Shown one piece after another: positions 17,048 through 26,428 of a stretch of DNA of 64,000 nucleotides. The translations under genes were made by a program, and so were the position numbers. Origin of the DNA: Paracoccus hibiscisoli (GTDB taxonomy: Bacteria > Pseudomonadota > Alphaproteobacteria > Rhodobacterales > Rhodobacteraceae); contig NZ_SUNH01000004.1 in NCBI RefSeq assembly GCF_005048265.1, positions 181,602-245,601 on the forward strand, written 5' to 3'. The notes below the pieces were generated by a model. That model saw only the letters and a list, made by a program, of their open reading frames with translations, ran no database searches and was not told the DNA's origin. How positions within the stretch are numbered: position 1 is the first letter of the stretch; each line of letters starts with the position of its first letter.

Positions 17048-17261
17048 CGCGTCCTCCTTTCCTTGATCTTGCTTGTGGGGCCTTGCGGCCCGGGAATTTC
17101 TGCGCGGGACCATCGCCCCGCCCGGCAGCAACTGTGCGCGCCGCCACCCGATTTCAAGACCGCCTGCCGCGTCGTCACAACGCCGTCACCGATGCGAAAA
17201 AGCCCCCCGGCCATGCGGCGGCATCTTCCATGTGAGCGGTTCCGCGACTATCCAGAAACAC

Positions 17262-19871
17262 ATGGATATCATGTTGCTGACCACCTTCACCGCCGTGCTG
17301 TTCCTGCTGATCGCGGCGGCGGAGCCGCTGGCGGCACGGCTGTCGCTGCCCTTCAGCGTGATGCTGGCGGCTGTGGGCATCATGATCGGCGGCGGCGCGC
17401 TGTTCCTGCTGCGCACCGATCTGACCGATACGCTGAACCCGGTGGCCGAAAGCATCCTGTCGCTGCCCATCCGCTCCAGCGTGTTCCTCTATGTGTTCCT
17501 GCCGACGCTGATCTTTCAGGCCACGCTGGAGATGAACATTCGCAGGATGATGGATGACTGGGTGCCCATCATGACGCTGGCGGTGGTCGCGGTGGTCGCG
17601 GCGACGCTGACCATCGGCTATGCGCTGTACTGGGCGGGGGTGCCGCTGATGGTGGGCCTGCTGATCGGCGCGATCGTGTCCACCACCGACCCCTCCGCCG
17701 TGGTCACCATCTTTCGCAGCCTGTCGGCCCCCAAACGCCTGTCGCGCATCGTCGAGGGCGAAAGCCTGCTGAACGACGCCGCCGCCATCGCGCTGTTCGG
17801 GCTGTTCCTTTCCTATGTCATGCTGGGCGTCCCGAACCCCAGCCTGGCCGAGGCCCTGGGCCAGTTCCCCGGCCTGATCGTCGGCGGTGTCGCCGCCGGT
17901 TGGGTGGTCGCGCGGGTCGCGCTGATGCTGATGGGCCTGTTCGGACGGTTCGAGACGGCGCAGATTTCGGTCTCGGTCGCGGTGCCCTATCTGGCCTATA
18001 TCGGGGCCGAACAGTTGCTGGGCGCGTCGGGCGTGATCGCCGTGGTGGTCGCGGGCCTGACGCTGAACCTGATGGGGCCGGGTCGCCTGACGCCCGCCTT
18101 CTGGGTGAACCTGCGCGAGGTCTGGGGCCTGCTTGCGCATTGGGCGGGGGCGCTGATCTTTATCCTGGCGGCGCTGCTGATCCCGCGCCTGCTGGGCGAG
18201 GTGCGGCTGAACGACCTCTATCTGATCGGGGTCGTGGTGATCGCGGCCTTTGTCGCCCGCGCGCTGATCCTGTTTCTGCTGCTGCCCCTGCTGACCAGCA
18301 TGCGCCTGTCGCCCAAGATCCAGCGCCCCTATCGCATGGCGATCATGTGGGGGGGGCTGCGCGGCGCGGTCACGCTGGCGCTGGCGCTGGCGGTCACCGA
18401 AAACCTGCGCGTCCCGGTCGAGACCAAGCGCGTCGTGGGCATCTTGGCCACGGGCTTTGCGCTGTTCACGCTGATCGTGCAGGGCACCACGCTGCGATGG
18501 GTCATCGGCCTGCTGGGCCTGGACAAGCTGTCGCCGCTGGACCGGGCGCTGTCCAATCAGGTGGTCGCCGTCGCGCTGCAGACGGTGCGCGAGGGTGTGG
18601 CCTCGGTCACCGAGAATTACGACCTGACCCGAGAGACCGTCCGATCCGAGGCCAAGCGTTTCGCCGCCCGCCTGGACAGCGCGGTCGAGGCCGCCGAGGC
18701 CGACGACAATGCCCAGATCCTGGACCGCGACCGCATCACCCTGGGCCTGATCGCCCTGGCCGCGCATGAGCGTGAGGTGATCGTCCAGCGGTTCCGCGAA
18801 CGCGCGATCTCGGCGCGGCTGTCGGAGCAGGCGCTGTTCGACGCCGATCGCCTGATCGAGGGCGCGCGTCAGGGCGGGCGCACGGGCTATCAGCGGGCGG
18901 CGCGCTCCAGCCTGCGCTATGGGCCGGCGTTCCGGTTCGCGGCCTTCCTGCGAAACAGGCTGGGCATCGCGGGACCGTTGGGCCGCATGACCGCCGACCG
19001 GTTCGAGATGCTGCTGGGCAAGCGGCTGATCCTGCGCGACCTGCACGGTTTCATCGACCGGCGCATCCGCCGCATCCACGGCCGTCGCGTGGCCGAGCTG
19101 CTGCACGAGCTGCTGCAGCGCCGCATCGAGGCGGTCGAGACCGCGCTGTCGGGCCTGCGCCTGCAATTCCCCGGCTATGCCGAGGAGTTGGAGCGCCGCT
19201 TTATCCGCCGCACCGCCCTGCGTCTGGAGGAGCGCGAATACAACGCCCTGCGCGATGACGGGCTGATCGGTGCCGAGGTTCACATCCAGCTGATGGACGA
19301 CATCCGCCGCCGTCGCCAGCAGACCGAAAGCCGCCCCACGCTGGACCTGGCGCTGCGCAAGAACCAGGTGGTTCGGCAATTCCCGCTGTTCGGCGATCTG
19401 GACGATGCCGAGCTGAAGCGCTTGGGCCGCGAGATCCGCACCCGCTATGTCAATGCGGGCCATGTGATCACCCGCAAGGACACGCCCGCGCGGTCGGTGT
19501 TCTTCGTGGCTTCGGGCGCGGTGGAACAGGAGGTCGCGGGCCAGACCACGCGGCTTGGCCGCGGAGAGATGTTCGGGCAGATGGGCGTTCTGACCCGCCG
19601 TATCCGCAAGGCGGAGGTGCGCGCGATCACGCCGACCACGCTGCTGGTGCTGGACGAGGCGGGTTTTCGCCGCCTGCTGAAACGGTCCGCCGCGCTGCGC
19701 CGTGCGGTGCGGGACAGCGTCGTGGGCAAGGTGGTCGCCGGAGAGGTGCTGCGCATGCCCGAACTGGCGCAGGACGCGCCGCCCGAGCAGCGCACCCCGC
19801 CGACGCCGCCGGCAGCGCCGCCGATGCCCGCCGACCCCGCGCCGCTTGGCGATTCCGTCGCAAGCCGCTAA
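17262..19871 (+). CDS. Cation/proton antiporter (NhaP/CPA1 type) with C-terminal cyclic-nucleotide-binding-like domain
   Basis: This 869-aa protein has residues 1-about 410 as a CPA1 Na+/H+ exchanger. About twelve helices are seen, with the ion-site motif STTDPSAVVTIF and GESLLNDAAAIALFG, and WGGLRGAVTLALALAV near the end of the domain. Then comes a roughly 280-residue cytoplasmic, largely helical region rich in Arg/Glu. From about 700 to 815 lies a cNMP-binding-like fold (FPLFGDLDDAELKRL, then GEMFGQMGVL and RKAEVRA). In that fold the usual Glu of the FGE motif is Gln, so nucleotide binding may be altered. The tail is Pro-rich. The architecture recalls SOS1/sperm-NHE-type exchangers. The start at 17262 gives a helix almost at once, but no good ribosome site is visible and an in-frame GTG at 17232 or ATG at 17271 are alternatives. 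Confidence 0.85.
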   Translation: MDIMLLTTFTAVLFLLIAAAEPLAARLSLPFSVMLAAVGIMIGGGALFLLRTDLTDTLNPVAESILSLPIRSSVFLYVFLPTLIFQATLEMNIRRMMDDWVPIMTLAVVAVVAATLTIGYALYWAGVPLMVGLLIGAIVSTTDPSAVVTIFRSLSAPKRLSRIVEGESLLNDAAAIALFGLFLSYVMLGVPNPSLAEALGQFPGLIVGGVAAGWVVARVALMLMGLFGRFETAQISVSVAVPYLAYIGAEQLLGASGVIAVVVAGLTLNLMGPGRLTPAFWVNLREVWGLLAHWAGALIFILAALLIPRLLGEVRLNDLYLIGVVVIAAFVARALILFLLLPLLTSMRLSPKIQRPYRMAIMWGGLRGAVTLALALAVTENLRVPVETKRVVGILATGFALFTLIVQGTTLRWVIGLLGLDKLSPLDRALSNQVVAVALQTVREGVASVTENYDLTRETVRSEAKRFAARLDSAVEAAEADDNAQILDRDRITLGLIALAAHEREVIVQRFRERAISARLSEQALFDADRLIEGARQGGRTGYQRAARSSLRYGPAFRFAAFLRNRLGIAGPLGRMTADRFEMLLGKRLILRDLHGFIDRRIRRIHGRRVAELLHELLQRRIEAVETALSGLRLQFPGYAEELERRFIRRTALRLEEREYNALRDDGLIGAEVHIQLMDDIRRRRQQTESRPTLDLALRKNQVVRQFPLFGDLDDAELKRLGREIRTRYVNAGHVITRKDTPARSVFFVASGAVEQEVAGQTTRLGRGEMFGQMGVLTRRIRKAEVRAITPTTLLVLDEAGFRRLLKRSAALRRAVRDSVVGKVVAGEVLRMPELAQDAPPEQRTPPTPPAAPPMPADPAPLGDSVASR

Positions 19872-19908
19872 ACCCACGCTGACGACCCCGACCACAAGGC
19901 CCCCTGCC

Positions 19909-22200
19909 ATGGACATTCCCGCCCAGACCGCCACCCGCATTGCCCGCCAGATCGCGACTGAGATCGGGGCGAACCGCGCGCAGGTGACCGCTGCCGCCGA
20001 CCTGCTGGACGGGGGCGCGACCGTCCCCTTTGTCGCGCGCTATCGCAAGGAGGTCACGGGCGGCCTGGATGACACCCAGCTGCGCACCCTGGCCGAACGC
20101 CTGTCCTATCTGCGCGAGATGGAGGCGCGGCGGGCCTCGATCCTGGGGTCGATCCGCGACCAGGGCAAGCTGACCGACGATCTGGCCCGCGCCATCGGCA
20201 CGGCCGAGACCAAGGCCGCGCTGGAGGACATCTATCTGCCCTTCAAGCCGAAACGCCGGACCAAGGCGATGATCGCGCGCGAGAACGGGCTGGAGCCGCT
20301 GTTGCGTGCCATCCAGGCCGATCCGTCGCGCGATCCGGCCGCGCTCGCCCCGGCCTATCTGTCCGAGGCCGTGGACAGCCCCAAGGCCGCCCTGGACGGC
20401 GCCCGCGACATCCTGGTCGAGGAGCTGTCGGAGAACGCCGAAGTCTTGGGCCCCCTGCGCGACTTCATGCGCCGCGAGGCCCGCATCAGCGCCCGCGTGG
20501 TCCCCGGCAAGGAGGAGGCGGGCGCCAAGTTCAGCGACTATTTCGCCCATTCCGAGGGCTGGTCGGGCATTCCCGGCCACCGCGCTCTGGCCATCCTGCG
20601 CGCCGCCAAGGAGGAGGTCGTGACCATCGAGATCGCCCCCGAACCCGAGACCGGCACCGCGCGGGCCGAGGGGATCGTGGCGCGGGGTCTGGGCGCGGTG
20701 GGGCAGGGGCCGGGCGCCGACTGGCTGCGCGGGGTCGCGGGCTGGGCCTGGCGGGTGCGGCTGTCGAACACGATGTATATCGACCTGCTGACCGAATTGC
20801 GCGCCCGCGCCCATGCCGAGGCGATCCAGGTCTTTGCCCGCAACCTGCGCGACCTGTTGCTGGCGGCACCCGCGGGCCCGCGCGCGACCCTGGGGTTGGA
20901 CCCCGGCATCCGCACGGGGTGCAAGATCGCGGTCGTGGACGGCACCGGCAAGCTGCTGGACACCGCCACCATCTATCCGTTCCAGCCCAAGAACGATCTG
21001 CGCGGGGCCGAGGCCACGCTGCTGGCGCTGATCGCGAAACATGGCGTGGACCTGATCGCCATCGGCAACGGCACCGCCAGCCGCGAGAGCGAGCGTCTGG
21101 TCGCCGAAGAGCTGAAACGCCTGCCCAAGGGCGTCAAGGCGCCCACCAAGGTGATCGTGTCCGAGGCCGGGGCATCGGTCTATTCCGCCTCCGAACTGGC
21201 GGCGAAGGAGTTTCCGGGGCTGGACGTCAGCTTGCGCGGTGCGGTCAGCATCGCGCGGCGGTTGCAGGACCCGCTGGCCGAACTGGTCAAGGTGCCGCCG
21301 CAATCTATCGGCGTGGGGCAGTATCAGCACGACGTCGACCAGCGCCAGCTGGCCAAGTCGCTGGAGGCCGTGGTCGAGGATGCCGTGAACGCCGTGGGCG
21401 TCGATCTGAACACGGCCTCCGCGCCGCTTCTGGCGCATGTCGCGGGGCTGGGACCGTCGCTGGCGCAGGCCATCGTCGCGCATCGCGATGCGCAGGGCGC
21501 GTTCCCGTCGCGCGCGGCGCTGAAGAAGGTGGCTGGCCTGGGCCCCAAGGCGTTCCAGCAATGCGCCGGTTTCCTACGCGTGCAGGGGCCCGAGCCGCTG
21601 GACGCATCGGCTGTCCACCCCGAGGCCTATGGCGTCGCGCGCAAGATCGTGGCCGCCTGCGGGCGCGATCTGCGGTCGCTGATGGGGGATGCGCAGGCGC
21701 TCAAGGCCGTGAACGCCCGGGATTTCGTCACCGAGGATTTCGGCCTGCCCACCGTGCGCGACATCCTGGCCGAGCTGGAGAAACCCGGCCGCGACCCCCG
21801 CCCCGGTTTCGTCACCGCCAGCTTTGCCGAGGGGGTCGAGGATATCAAGGATCTGCGCCCCGGCATGTCGCTGGAGGGGACGGTCACCAACGTCGCGGCC
21901 TTTGGCGCCTTCGTCGATATCGGGGTGCATCAGGACGGGCTGGTCCATGTCAGCCAGCTGGCCGACCGGTTTGTTAAGGACCCGCATGAGGTGGTCAAGG
22001 CCGGCGACGTCGTCCGCGTCCGCGTGACCGAGGTCGACGCCCCCCGCAAGCGCATCGGCCTGACCATGCGCAAGGACAACGCCCCCACCGACCGCCCCGC
22101 GCGCGAACCGGCAAAGCCCGCGCCCCGTGCCGCCCAGGCCGCGCCCAAGGGGGCGGGCGCCTTTGGCTCGGCCCTGGCCGATGCGCTGCGCAAGCGATAG
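19909..22200 (+). CDS. tex: Tex family RNA-binding transcription accessory protein
   Basis: This 763-aa protein matches Tex, a conserved nucleic-acid-binding factor related to eukaryotic Spt6. The parts in order are: N-terminal Tex helical region with VPFVARYRKEVTGGLDDTQLR; a YqgF/RNase H-like domain beginning LGLDPGIRTGCKIAVVDG; a helix-hairpin-helix region around SAPLLAHVAGLGPSLAQAIV and ALKKVAGLGPKAF; and a C-terminal S1 RNA-binding domain (GMSLEGTVTNVAAFGAFVDIGVHQDGL). It begins 37 bp after the antiporter and ends with TAGGAG, whose GGAG doubles as the ribosome site of the next gene. Confidence 0.95.
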   Translation: MDIPAQTATRIARQIATEIGANRAQVTAAADLLDGGATVPFVARYRKEVTGGLDDTQLRTLAERLSYLREMEARRASILGSIRDQGKLTDDLARAIGTAETKAALEDIYLPFKPKRRTKAMIARENGLEPLLRAIQADPSRDPAALAPAYLSEAVDSPKAALDGARDILVEELSENAEVLGPLRDFMRREARISARVVPGKEEAGAKFSDYFAHSEGWSGIPGHRALAILRAAKEEVVTIEIAPEPETGTARAEGIVARGLGAVGQGPGADWLRGVAGWAWRVRLSNTMYIDLLTELRARAHAEAIQVFARNLRDLLLAAPAGPRATLGLDPGIRTGCKIAVVDGTGKLLDTATIYPFQPKNDLRGAEATLLALIAKHGVDLIAIGNGTASRESERLVAEELKRLPKGVKAPTKVIVSEAGASVYSASELAAKEFPGLDVSLRGAVSIARRLQDPLAELVKVPPQSIGVGQYQHDVDQRQLAKSLEAVVEDAVNAVGVDLNTASAPLLAHVAGLGPSLAQAIVAHRDAQGAFPSRAALKKVAGLGPKAFQQCAGFLRVQGPEPLDASAVHPEAYGVARKIVAACGRDLRSLMGDAQALKAVNARDFVTEDFGLPTVRDILAELEKPGRDPRPGFVTASFAEGVEDIKDLRPGMSLEGTVTNVAAFGAFVDIGVHQDGLVHVSQLADRFVKDPHEVVKAGDVVRVRVTEVDAPRKRIGLTMRKDNAPTDRPAREPAKPAPRAAQAAPKGAGAFGSALADALRKR

Positions 22201-22209
22201 GAGCGCGTA

Positions 22210-23433
22210 ATGACCCCGCTGGACGACCCCGATCACCGCGCCCTTCTGATCCGCGACGCGCATCACGCGCTGGATTTCTTTGACGCCAGCATCCGGGCGG
22301 CGGGCGGGTTTCATGTGCTGGACCTGGACGGCACACCCCTGCCGGGCACGGTGCAGGAGCTGCACACGACCACGCGGCTGGTCCATTCCTATGCGCTGGC
22401 TCAGATGGCCGGGCGGCCGGACCGCGCGGGGATCGTGGATCAGGGCATGGACTGGCTGTGGCGCGCGCATCGCGACCCGGATCACGGCGGCTATCTCTGG
22501 GCGCTGGACGGCACCGCGCCGGTGGAGGGACCCAAGCTGGCCTATGGGCATGTCTTCGTGCTGCTGGCGGCCTCCAGCGCCAAGATGGCCGGGCACCCGG
22601 ATGCGGATCGCCTGCTGGCCGACATCACGCAGGTGCTGGACCGTCATTACTGGGACGACGACGCGGGCCTGTTCCGCGACGAATTCACCCGCGACTGGCG
22701 GGTGTTCTCGACCTATCGCGGCATGAACGCCAACATGCACGGGGTCGAGGCGCTGCTGGCCCAGCACGAGGCGACGGGCGACGCCCGCCCGCTGGACCGC
22801 GCGGGCCGCATCCTGGAGTTCTTCATTGCGGGGCAGGCCGCGCGCCACGGCTGGCGCATCCCGGAACATTACGACGACCGCTGGCAGCCCGACCACGCCT
22901 ATGCGGGCAACCCGATGTTCCGCCCCGCGGGCACCACGCCCGGCCACAGCTTCGAGATGGCGCGCCTGCTGCTGCAATGGTGGGACCTGGCCGGTCGGCC
23001 CGGCGCGGACGCCCCCGCGCATGCCCGCGCGCTGGTCGAGACGGCGCTGGCCGATGCCTGGCTGCCGGGTGGCGGGCTGGCCTATACCCTGCGCGAGGGT
23101 CGCGTGGACAACGCCGCCCGCTACTGGTGGCCGGTGACCGAGGCGATCGGCGCGCTGGCCGCCCTGATCAAGCTGGACCCGCAGCCGCAGGACGCCCTGT
23201 GGTATCGCCGCCTGTGGGACTTTGCCCAAAGCGCGCTGATCGACCATAGGCACGGCGGCTGGTTCCCCGAACTGGCCCCTGACGGCACGCCCGATGCCCG
23301 GCAGTTCGTGGGCAAGCCCGACATCTATCACGCGATCCAGGCCGATCTGCTGCCGCTGGTCCCGGGATTGTCGCGGGCGGCGCAGGCCCTGGCCGCCACG
23401 AAACCCTTGAAAAGGAATGGCACGGCTGATTAA
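22210..23433 (+). CDS. AGE-family sugar epimerase/isomerase
   Basis: This 407-aa (alpha/alpha)6-barrel enzyme belongs to the N-acylglucosamine 2-epimerase family, which includes mannose/sulfoquinovose isomerases (YihS-like) and cellobiose 2-epimerase. Seen are TTRLVHSYALAQM (N-terminal barrel), DEFTRDWRVFSTYRGMNANMHGVEALL, the AGNPMFRPAGTTPGHSFEMARLLLQW stretch carrying a catalytic-type His, and WWPVTEAIGALAAL. The position of the histidines is consistent with an active aldose-ketose isomerase. Substrate (mannose, glucose or another) cannot be told from sequence. Its ribosome site overlaps the tex stop, so it is probably cotranscribed with tex. No sugar transporter is near. Confidence 0.82.
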   Translation: MTPLDDPDHRALLIRDAHHALDFFDASIRAAGGFHVLDLDGTPLPGTVQELHTTTRLVHSYALAQMAGRPDRAGIVDQGMDWLWRAHRDPDHGGYLWALDGTAPVEGPKLAYGHVFVLLAASSAKMAGHPDADRLLADITQVLDRHYWDDDAGLFRDEFTRDWRVFSTYRGMNANMHGVEALLAQHEATGDARPLDRAGRILEFFIAGQAARHGWRIPEHYDDRWQPDHAYAGNPMFRPAGTTPGHSFEMARLLLQWWDLAGRPGADAPAHARALVETALADAWLPGGGLAYTLREGRVDNAARYWWPVTEAIGALAALIKLDPQPQDALWYRRLWDFAQSALIDHRHGGWFPELAPDGTPDARQFVGKPDIYHAIQADLLPLVPGLSRAAQALAATKPLKRNGTAD

Positions 23434-23551
23434 CCTTTGTTTACGAGGCGCGAACGCGCTTGACGAGGCGGGGCCGGGCGGGACATCCGGAGTGCCTCGG
23501 TCGAAATGCCTGATTTGACAGGTCTGTTCAGTTCAAGGTTCACAGTCCACG

Positions 23552-24625
23552 ATGTCCTCAATCGATCCCAATCTGCGCGCGCTTGACCTTCTTGCCGGGG
23601 CGGAAGGGGGATTTGCCCTGTCGATTCTGGATGCCTCGCCGGATTGCATCAAGCTGCTGGATCTTGAGGGACGGGTGATCTTCATGAACGGCAACGGCCT
23701 CTGCGCCATGGAGATCGACGATTTCATCGCGGTCGAACGCAGCCCCTGGCCAGCGCTGTGGCCTGCCGAGGCCGAGGCCCGGCTGATCGACGCGATGCAG
23801 GCCGCCCGCGCGGGGCGCGTGTCGCGGTTCGAGGCGTTCTGCCCGACCGCCAAGGGCACCCCGCGCTGGTGGCAGGTCACGGTGTCCCCGGTCGCGGATG
23901 ACGGCGGCGCGGTGCGGCGCATTCTGGCCTCGTCGCGCGACGTGACCGAGATGGTCGAGAGCCGCCTGCAGCTGGAGCGAGAGGTCGCCCGCAAGGATGA
24001 GGCCATCGCCCGCCAGACCATCCTGATGGGAGAGATCGACCACCGGGTCAAGAACAGCTTTGCCGCCGTGATCGGCCTGCTGCGCATGCAGTCGCGCCTG
24101 CATGCCGGCGGCCCGGCCGAGGCGCAGCTGACCGATGCCGCCAACCGCATCTCGACCCTGGCGCGGGTGCATGACCAGCTGCACCTGGACCCGGCCAGCG
24201 GCGATGTCAGCCTGCGCGACTATATCGCCGCGCTGGCCACCGATCTGGCGCAGGCGCTGAACGCGCCCATCGCGCTGGACGACCGCCTGCCGCCCGATCT
24301 GCGCGTGATGCCCGCCCAGGCCGCCGCCATCGGCCAGATCCTGGCCGAACTGATCGGCAACGCGGTCAAGCATGCGCGCCCGCCGGGGCGTCCGGGCCTG
24401 TGGCTGGGCCTGACGCAGCTGGGCGGCATGCTGTCCATGGCGCTGGCCGATGACGGGCCGGGCCTGCCCCCCGATTTCGACCCCGAACGGTCGCGCGGCC
24501 TGGGCATGCAGATCTGTCGCGTCTATGCCCAGCAGATGGGCGGCGCGCTGCATCACGGCCCCGCCGAACAGGGCGGTGCCGAGTTTCGCGTCACCCTGCG
24601 GCTGGATACCGCTGCGGCATCCTGA
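23552..24625 (+). CDS. PAS-domain sensor histidine kinase, HisKA_2/HWE type
   Basis: This 357-aa soluble kinase has an N-terminal PAS domain at about residues 20-130 (SPDCIKLLDLEGRVIFMNGNGLCAME, then RRILASSRDVTEM). A helix then leads to the phospho-acceptor H164 in MGEIDHRVKNSFAAVIGLL, the form typical of the HisKA_2/HWE group common in alphaproteobacteria. The ATPase domain has LAELIGNAVKHA and LADDGPGL. No membrane segment is present. The PAS has no obvious conserved Cys of a LOV photosensor. It has no cognate response regulator beside it (orphan kinase). In this group such kinases often feed general-stress PhyR/EcfG circuits, but nothing here shows that. The upstream 118 bp contain a near-CtrA sequence at 23430-23444. 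Confidence 0.85.
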   Translation: MSSIDPNLRALDLLAGAEGGFALSILDASPDCIKLLDLEGRVIFMNGNGLCAMEIDDFIAVERSPWPALWPAEAEARLIDAMQAARAGRVSRFEAFCPTAKGTPRWWQVTVSPVADDGGAVRRILASSRDVTEMVESRLQLEREVARKDEAIARQTILMGEIDHRVKNSFAAVIGLLRMQSRLHAGGPAEAQLTDAANRISTLARVHDQLHLDPASGDVSLRDYIAALATDLAQALNAPIALDDRLPPDLRVMPAQAAAIGQILAELIGNAVKHARPPGRPGLWLGLTQLGGMLSMALADDGPGLPPDFDPERSRGLGMQICRVYAQQMGGALHHGPAEQGGAEFRVTLRLDTAAAS

Positions 24626-24739
24626 CCGCGCGGGAACCGTCCGGCCCTTTCGACGATTGACATCCCGAACGCGGGCGTCCACCGCTGCGCGCCTTGCCTG
24701 TGCCTGCCCCCACCCCCTTTCCCTGAACAGGAGCCGCCG

Positions 24740-25516
24740 ATGCGGATGAAGATCGACGTGACGCTTGACTATGCGCTGGAACAGCCCGGACCCGCGCTGC
24801 TGCTGATCGAGGCGGCCGGCGTGCACGGCCAGATCCTGAATCGCGCCACGATCGACCTGGGCCAGCCGCAAAAGATGGCCCGCGTGCCCGCCGAGGAGGG
24901 CATCGGCGAGCGCATCGTGATGTTCCTGGAGGAACGGCTGACCTGCCGTTATTCGGCCGAGGTTCACGTGACCCGCACCCGCCCGAACCTGGACGCGCTG
25001 GAGGCCGTCGCGGTCGAGGACATGCCCGGCGACGCCCTGCGCTATCTGCTGCCGTCGCGCTATTGCCAGGCCGAGCGGTTCGGCCATTTCACCGGCTCGC
25101 GGTTCGAGGGGCTGACCGGCGGATCGCTGGTCGCCGCCATGCGGGACTGGGTCGAGCGCAACCTGGACTATGTCTCGGGGGCCAGCGACGCCAACACCAC
25201 TGCGGCCGACACGTTCCTGGACCGGCGCGGCGTCTGCCGCGATTACGCGCATCTGCTGATCGCGCTGTGCCGCGCGCAGCAGATCCCCGCGCGCATCGCC
25301 AGCGTCTATGCCCCCGAGGTCCAGCCGCAGGATTTCCACGCCGTGGTTCAGGTCTATCTGGGCGGAGAGTGGTACCTGGTCGATCCGACCGGCATGGCCC
25401 ATGCCGACCAGATGGCGCTGGTCGCGGTGGGGCGCGATGCGGCGGATGTGGCGTTCCTGACCACGACTTCGGTCGCGGATCTGCGCACGCAGAGCGTCGA
25501 GGTCACTGCCCTCTAG
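24740..25516 (+). CDS. Transglutaminase-like cysteine protease domain protein
   Basis: This 258-aa protein has an N-terminal beta region (about 1-110), followed by a transglutaminase-like core with a complete triad: C166 in RRGVCRDYAHL, H200 in DFHAVVQVYL and D215 in WYLVDPTG. There is no signal peptide, so it is probably cytoplasmic. Bacterial members are mostly proteases or amidases, not cross-linkers. The ATG at 24740 follows AGGAG at a suitable distance. Its stop overlaps the stop of the convergent cobD gene by 3 bp. The 114 bp before it hold no obvious regulatory site. Confidence 0.82.
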   Translation: MRMKIDVTLDYALEQPGPALLLIEAAGVHGQILNRATIDLGQPQKMARVPAEEGIGERIVMFLEERLTCRYSAEVHVTRTRPNLDALEAVAVEDMPGDALRYLLPSRYCQAERFGHFTGSRFEGLTGGSLVAAMRDWVERNLDYVSGASDANTTAADTFLDRRGVCRDYAHLLIALCRAQQIPARIASVYAPEVQPQDFHAVVQVYLGGEWYLVDPTGMAHADQMALVAVGRDAADVAFLTTTSVADLRTQSVEVTAL

Positions 25517-26424
25517 GCCAGCGCGCCCAGGATAAGCAGCAGCCCCGCCAGCACCGTGGCCCGCCGGATCAGCGCGATGCCCCGCGCCAGATCGGCGGCC
25601 CCCGGATCAGGGGCGGTGCCGTTCAGCCAGGGCTCGGCCGCGACGCGGTCGCCATAGGTGCGGGGGCCGGACAGGCGAATGCCCAGGGCGCCCGCCATCG
25701 CCCCCTCGGGCCAGCCCGCGTTGGGGGACCGGTGCGACCCGGCATCGCGCCACGCCACCCGCAGCGCCGCCATCCCGCGCCGCCCCGCGGCCAGCGCGAT
25801 CAGCCCCGCCGTCAGCCGCGCGGGGATCAGGTTCGCCACATCGTCCAGCCGCGCGGCGACCATGCCGAAGGCCTCGTGGCGCGGGGTGCGGTGGCCGATC
25901 ATCGAATCCATCGTGTTGATCGCCTTGTAGGCCGCGATGCCCGGCAGCCCGCCGACCGCCGCCCAGAACAGCGGCGCGATGACGCCGTCGCTGCTGTTCT
26001 CGGCCAGGCTCTCCAGGCTGGCGCGGGCCAGGGCGGGCGTGTCTGCCTGCGTGACGTCGCGCCCCACGATCATCGCCGTCGCCGCCCGCGCGCCCGCCAG
26101 ATCGCCCGCAGCCAGCGGCACCGCCACCGCGCGCAGATGCTGGTCCAGCGACCGCGCCGCGACTAGCGGCCAGGCCAGCACGGCCGCCACCCACGGCCCC
26201 AGCCACGCCTGGATCAGCGCCGCCGGGATCATCGCGGCCAGCACGACGATGATCACGGTCAGCGCGCCTTTGGCCCGCCGCGCGCGGCCCCGGTTCAGGC
26301 CCCGGTCCAGCGCCGCGATCAGCCGCCCGGCCCAGGTGACCGGATGCCCGATCCGGCGATAAACCGCATCGGGCCAGCCGATCAGCGCGTCCAGGATCAG
26401 CGCGATGGCCGCGATCATCGCCAT
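25513..26424 (-). CDS. cobD: Adenosylcobinamide-phosphate synthase, CobD/CbiB
   Basis: This 303-aa membrane enzyme of cobalamin synthesis attaches the aminopropanol (or its phosphate) arm to cobyric acid. It shows the family motifs: LILDALIGWPDAVYRRIGHPVTWAGRLI at the N terminus, SLAENSSDGVIAPLFWAAVGGLPG, YKAINTMDSMIGHR and RSPNAGWPEGAMAGALGI. The start at 26424 lies 4 bp after the stop of the phosphatase gene, giving a two-gene unit. A second Met two codons on (26418) is possible. The rest of the cobalamin pathway is not in the window. Confidence 0.93.
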   Translation of the reverse strand: MAMIAAIALILDALIGWPDAVYRRIGHPVTWAGRLIAALDRGLNRGRARRAKGALTVIIVVLAAMIPAALIQAWLGPWVAAVLAWPLVAARSLDQHLRAVAVPLAAGDLAGARAATAMIVGRDVTQADTPALARASLESLAENSSDGVIAPLFWAAVGGLPGIAAYKAINTMDSMIGHRTPRHEAFGMVAARLDDVANLIPARLTAGLIALAAGRRGMAALRVAWRDAGSHRSPNAGWPEGAMAGALGIRLSGPRTYGDRVAAEPWLNGTAPDPGAADLARGIALIRRATVLAGLLLILGALA

Positions 26425-26428
26425 GGCC

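Noticed and set aside
17175..19940. A 921-codon open frame opposite the antiporter
   Set aside because: It is a shadow with His/Gln/Arg bias and no family features; the plus strand carries the ion-exchanger motifs.
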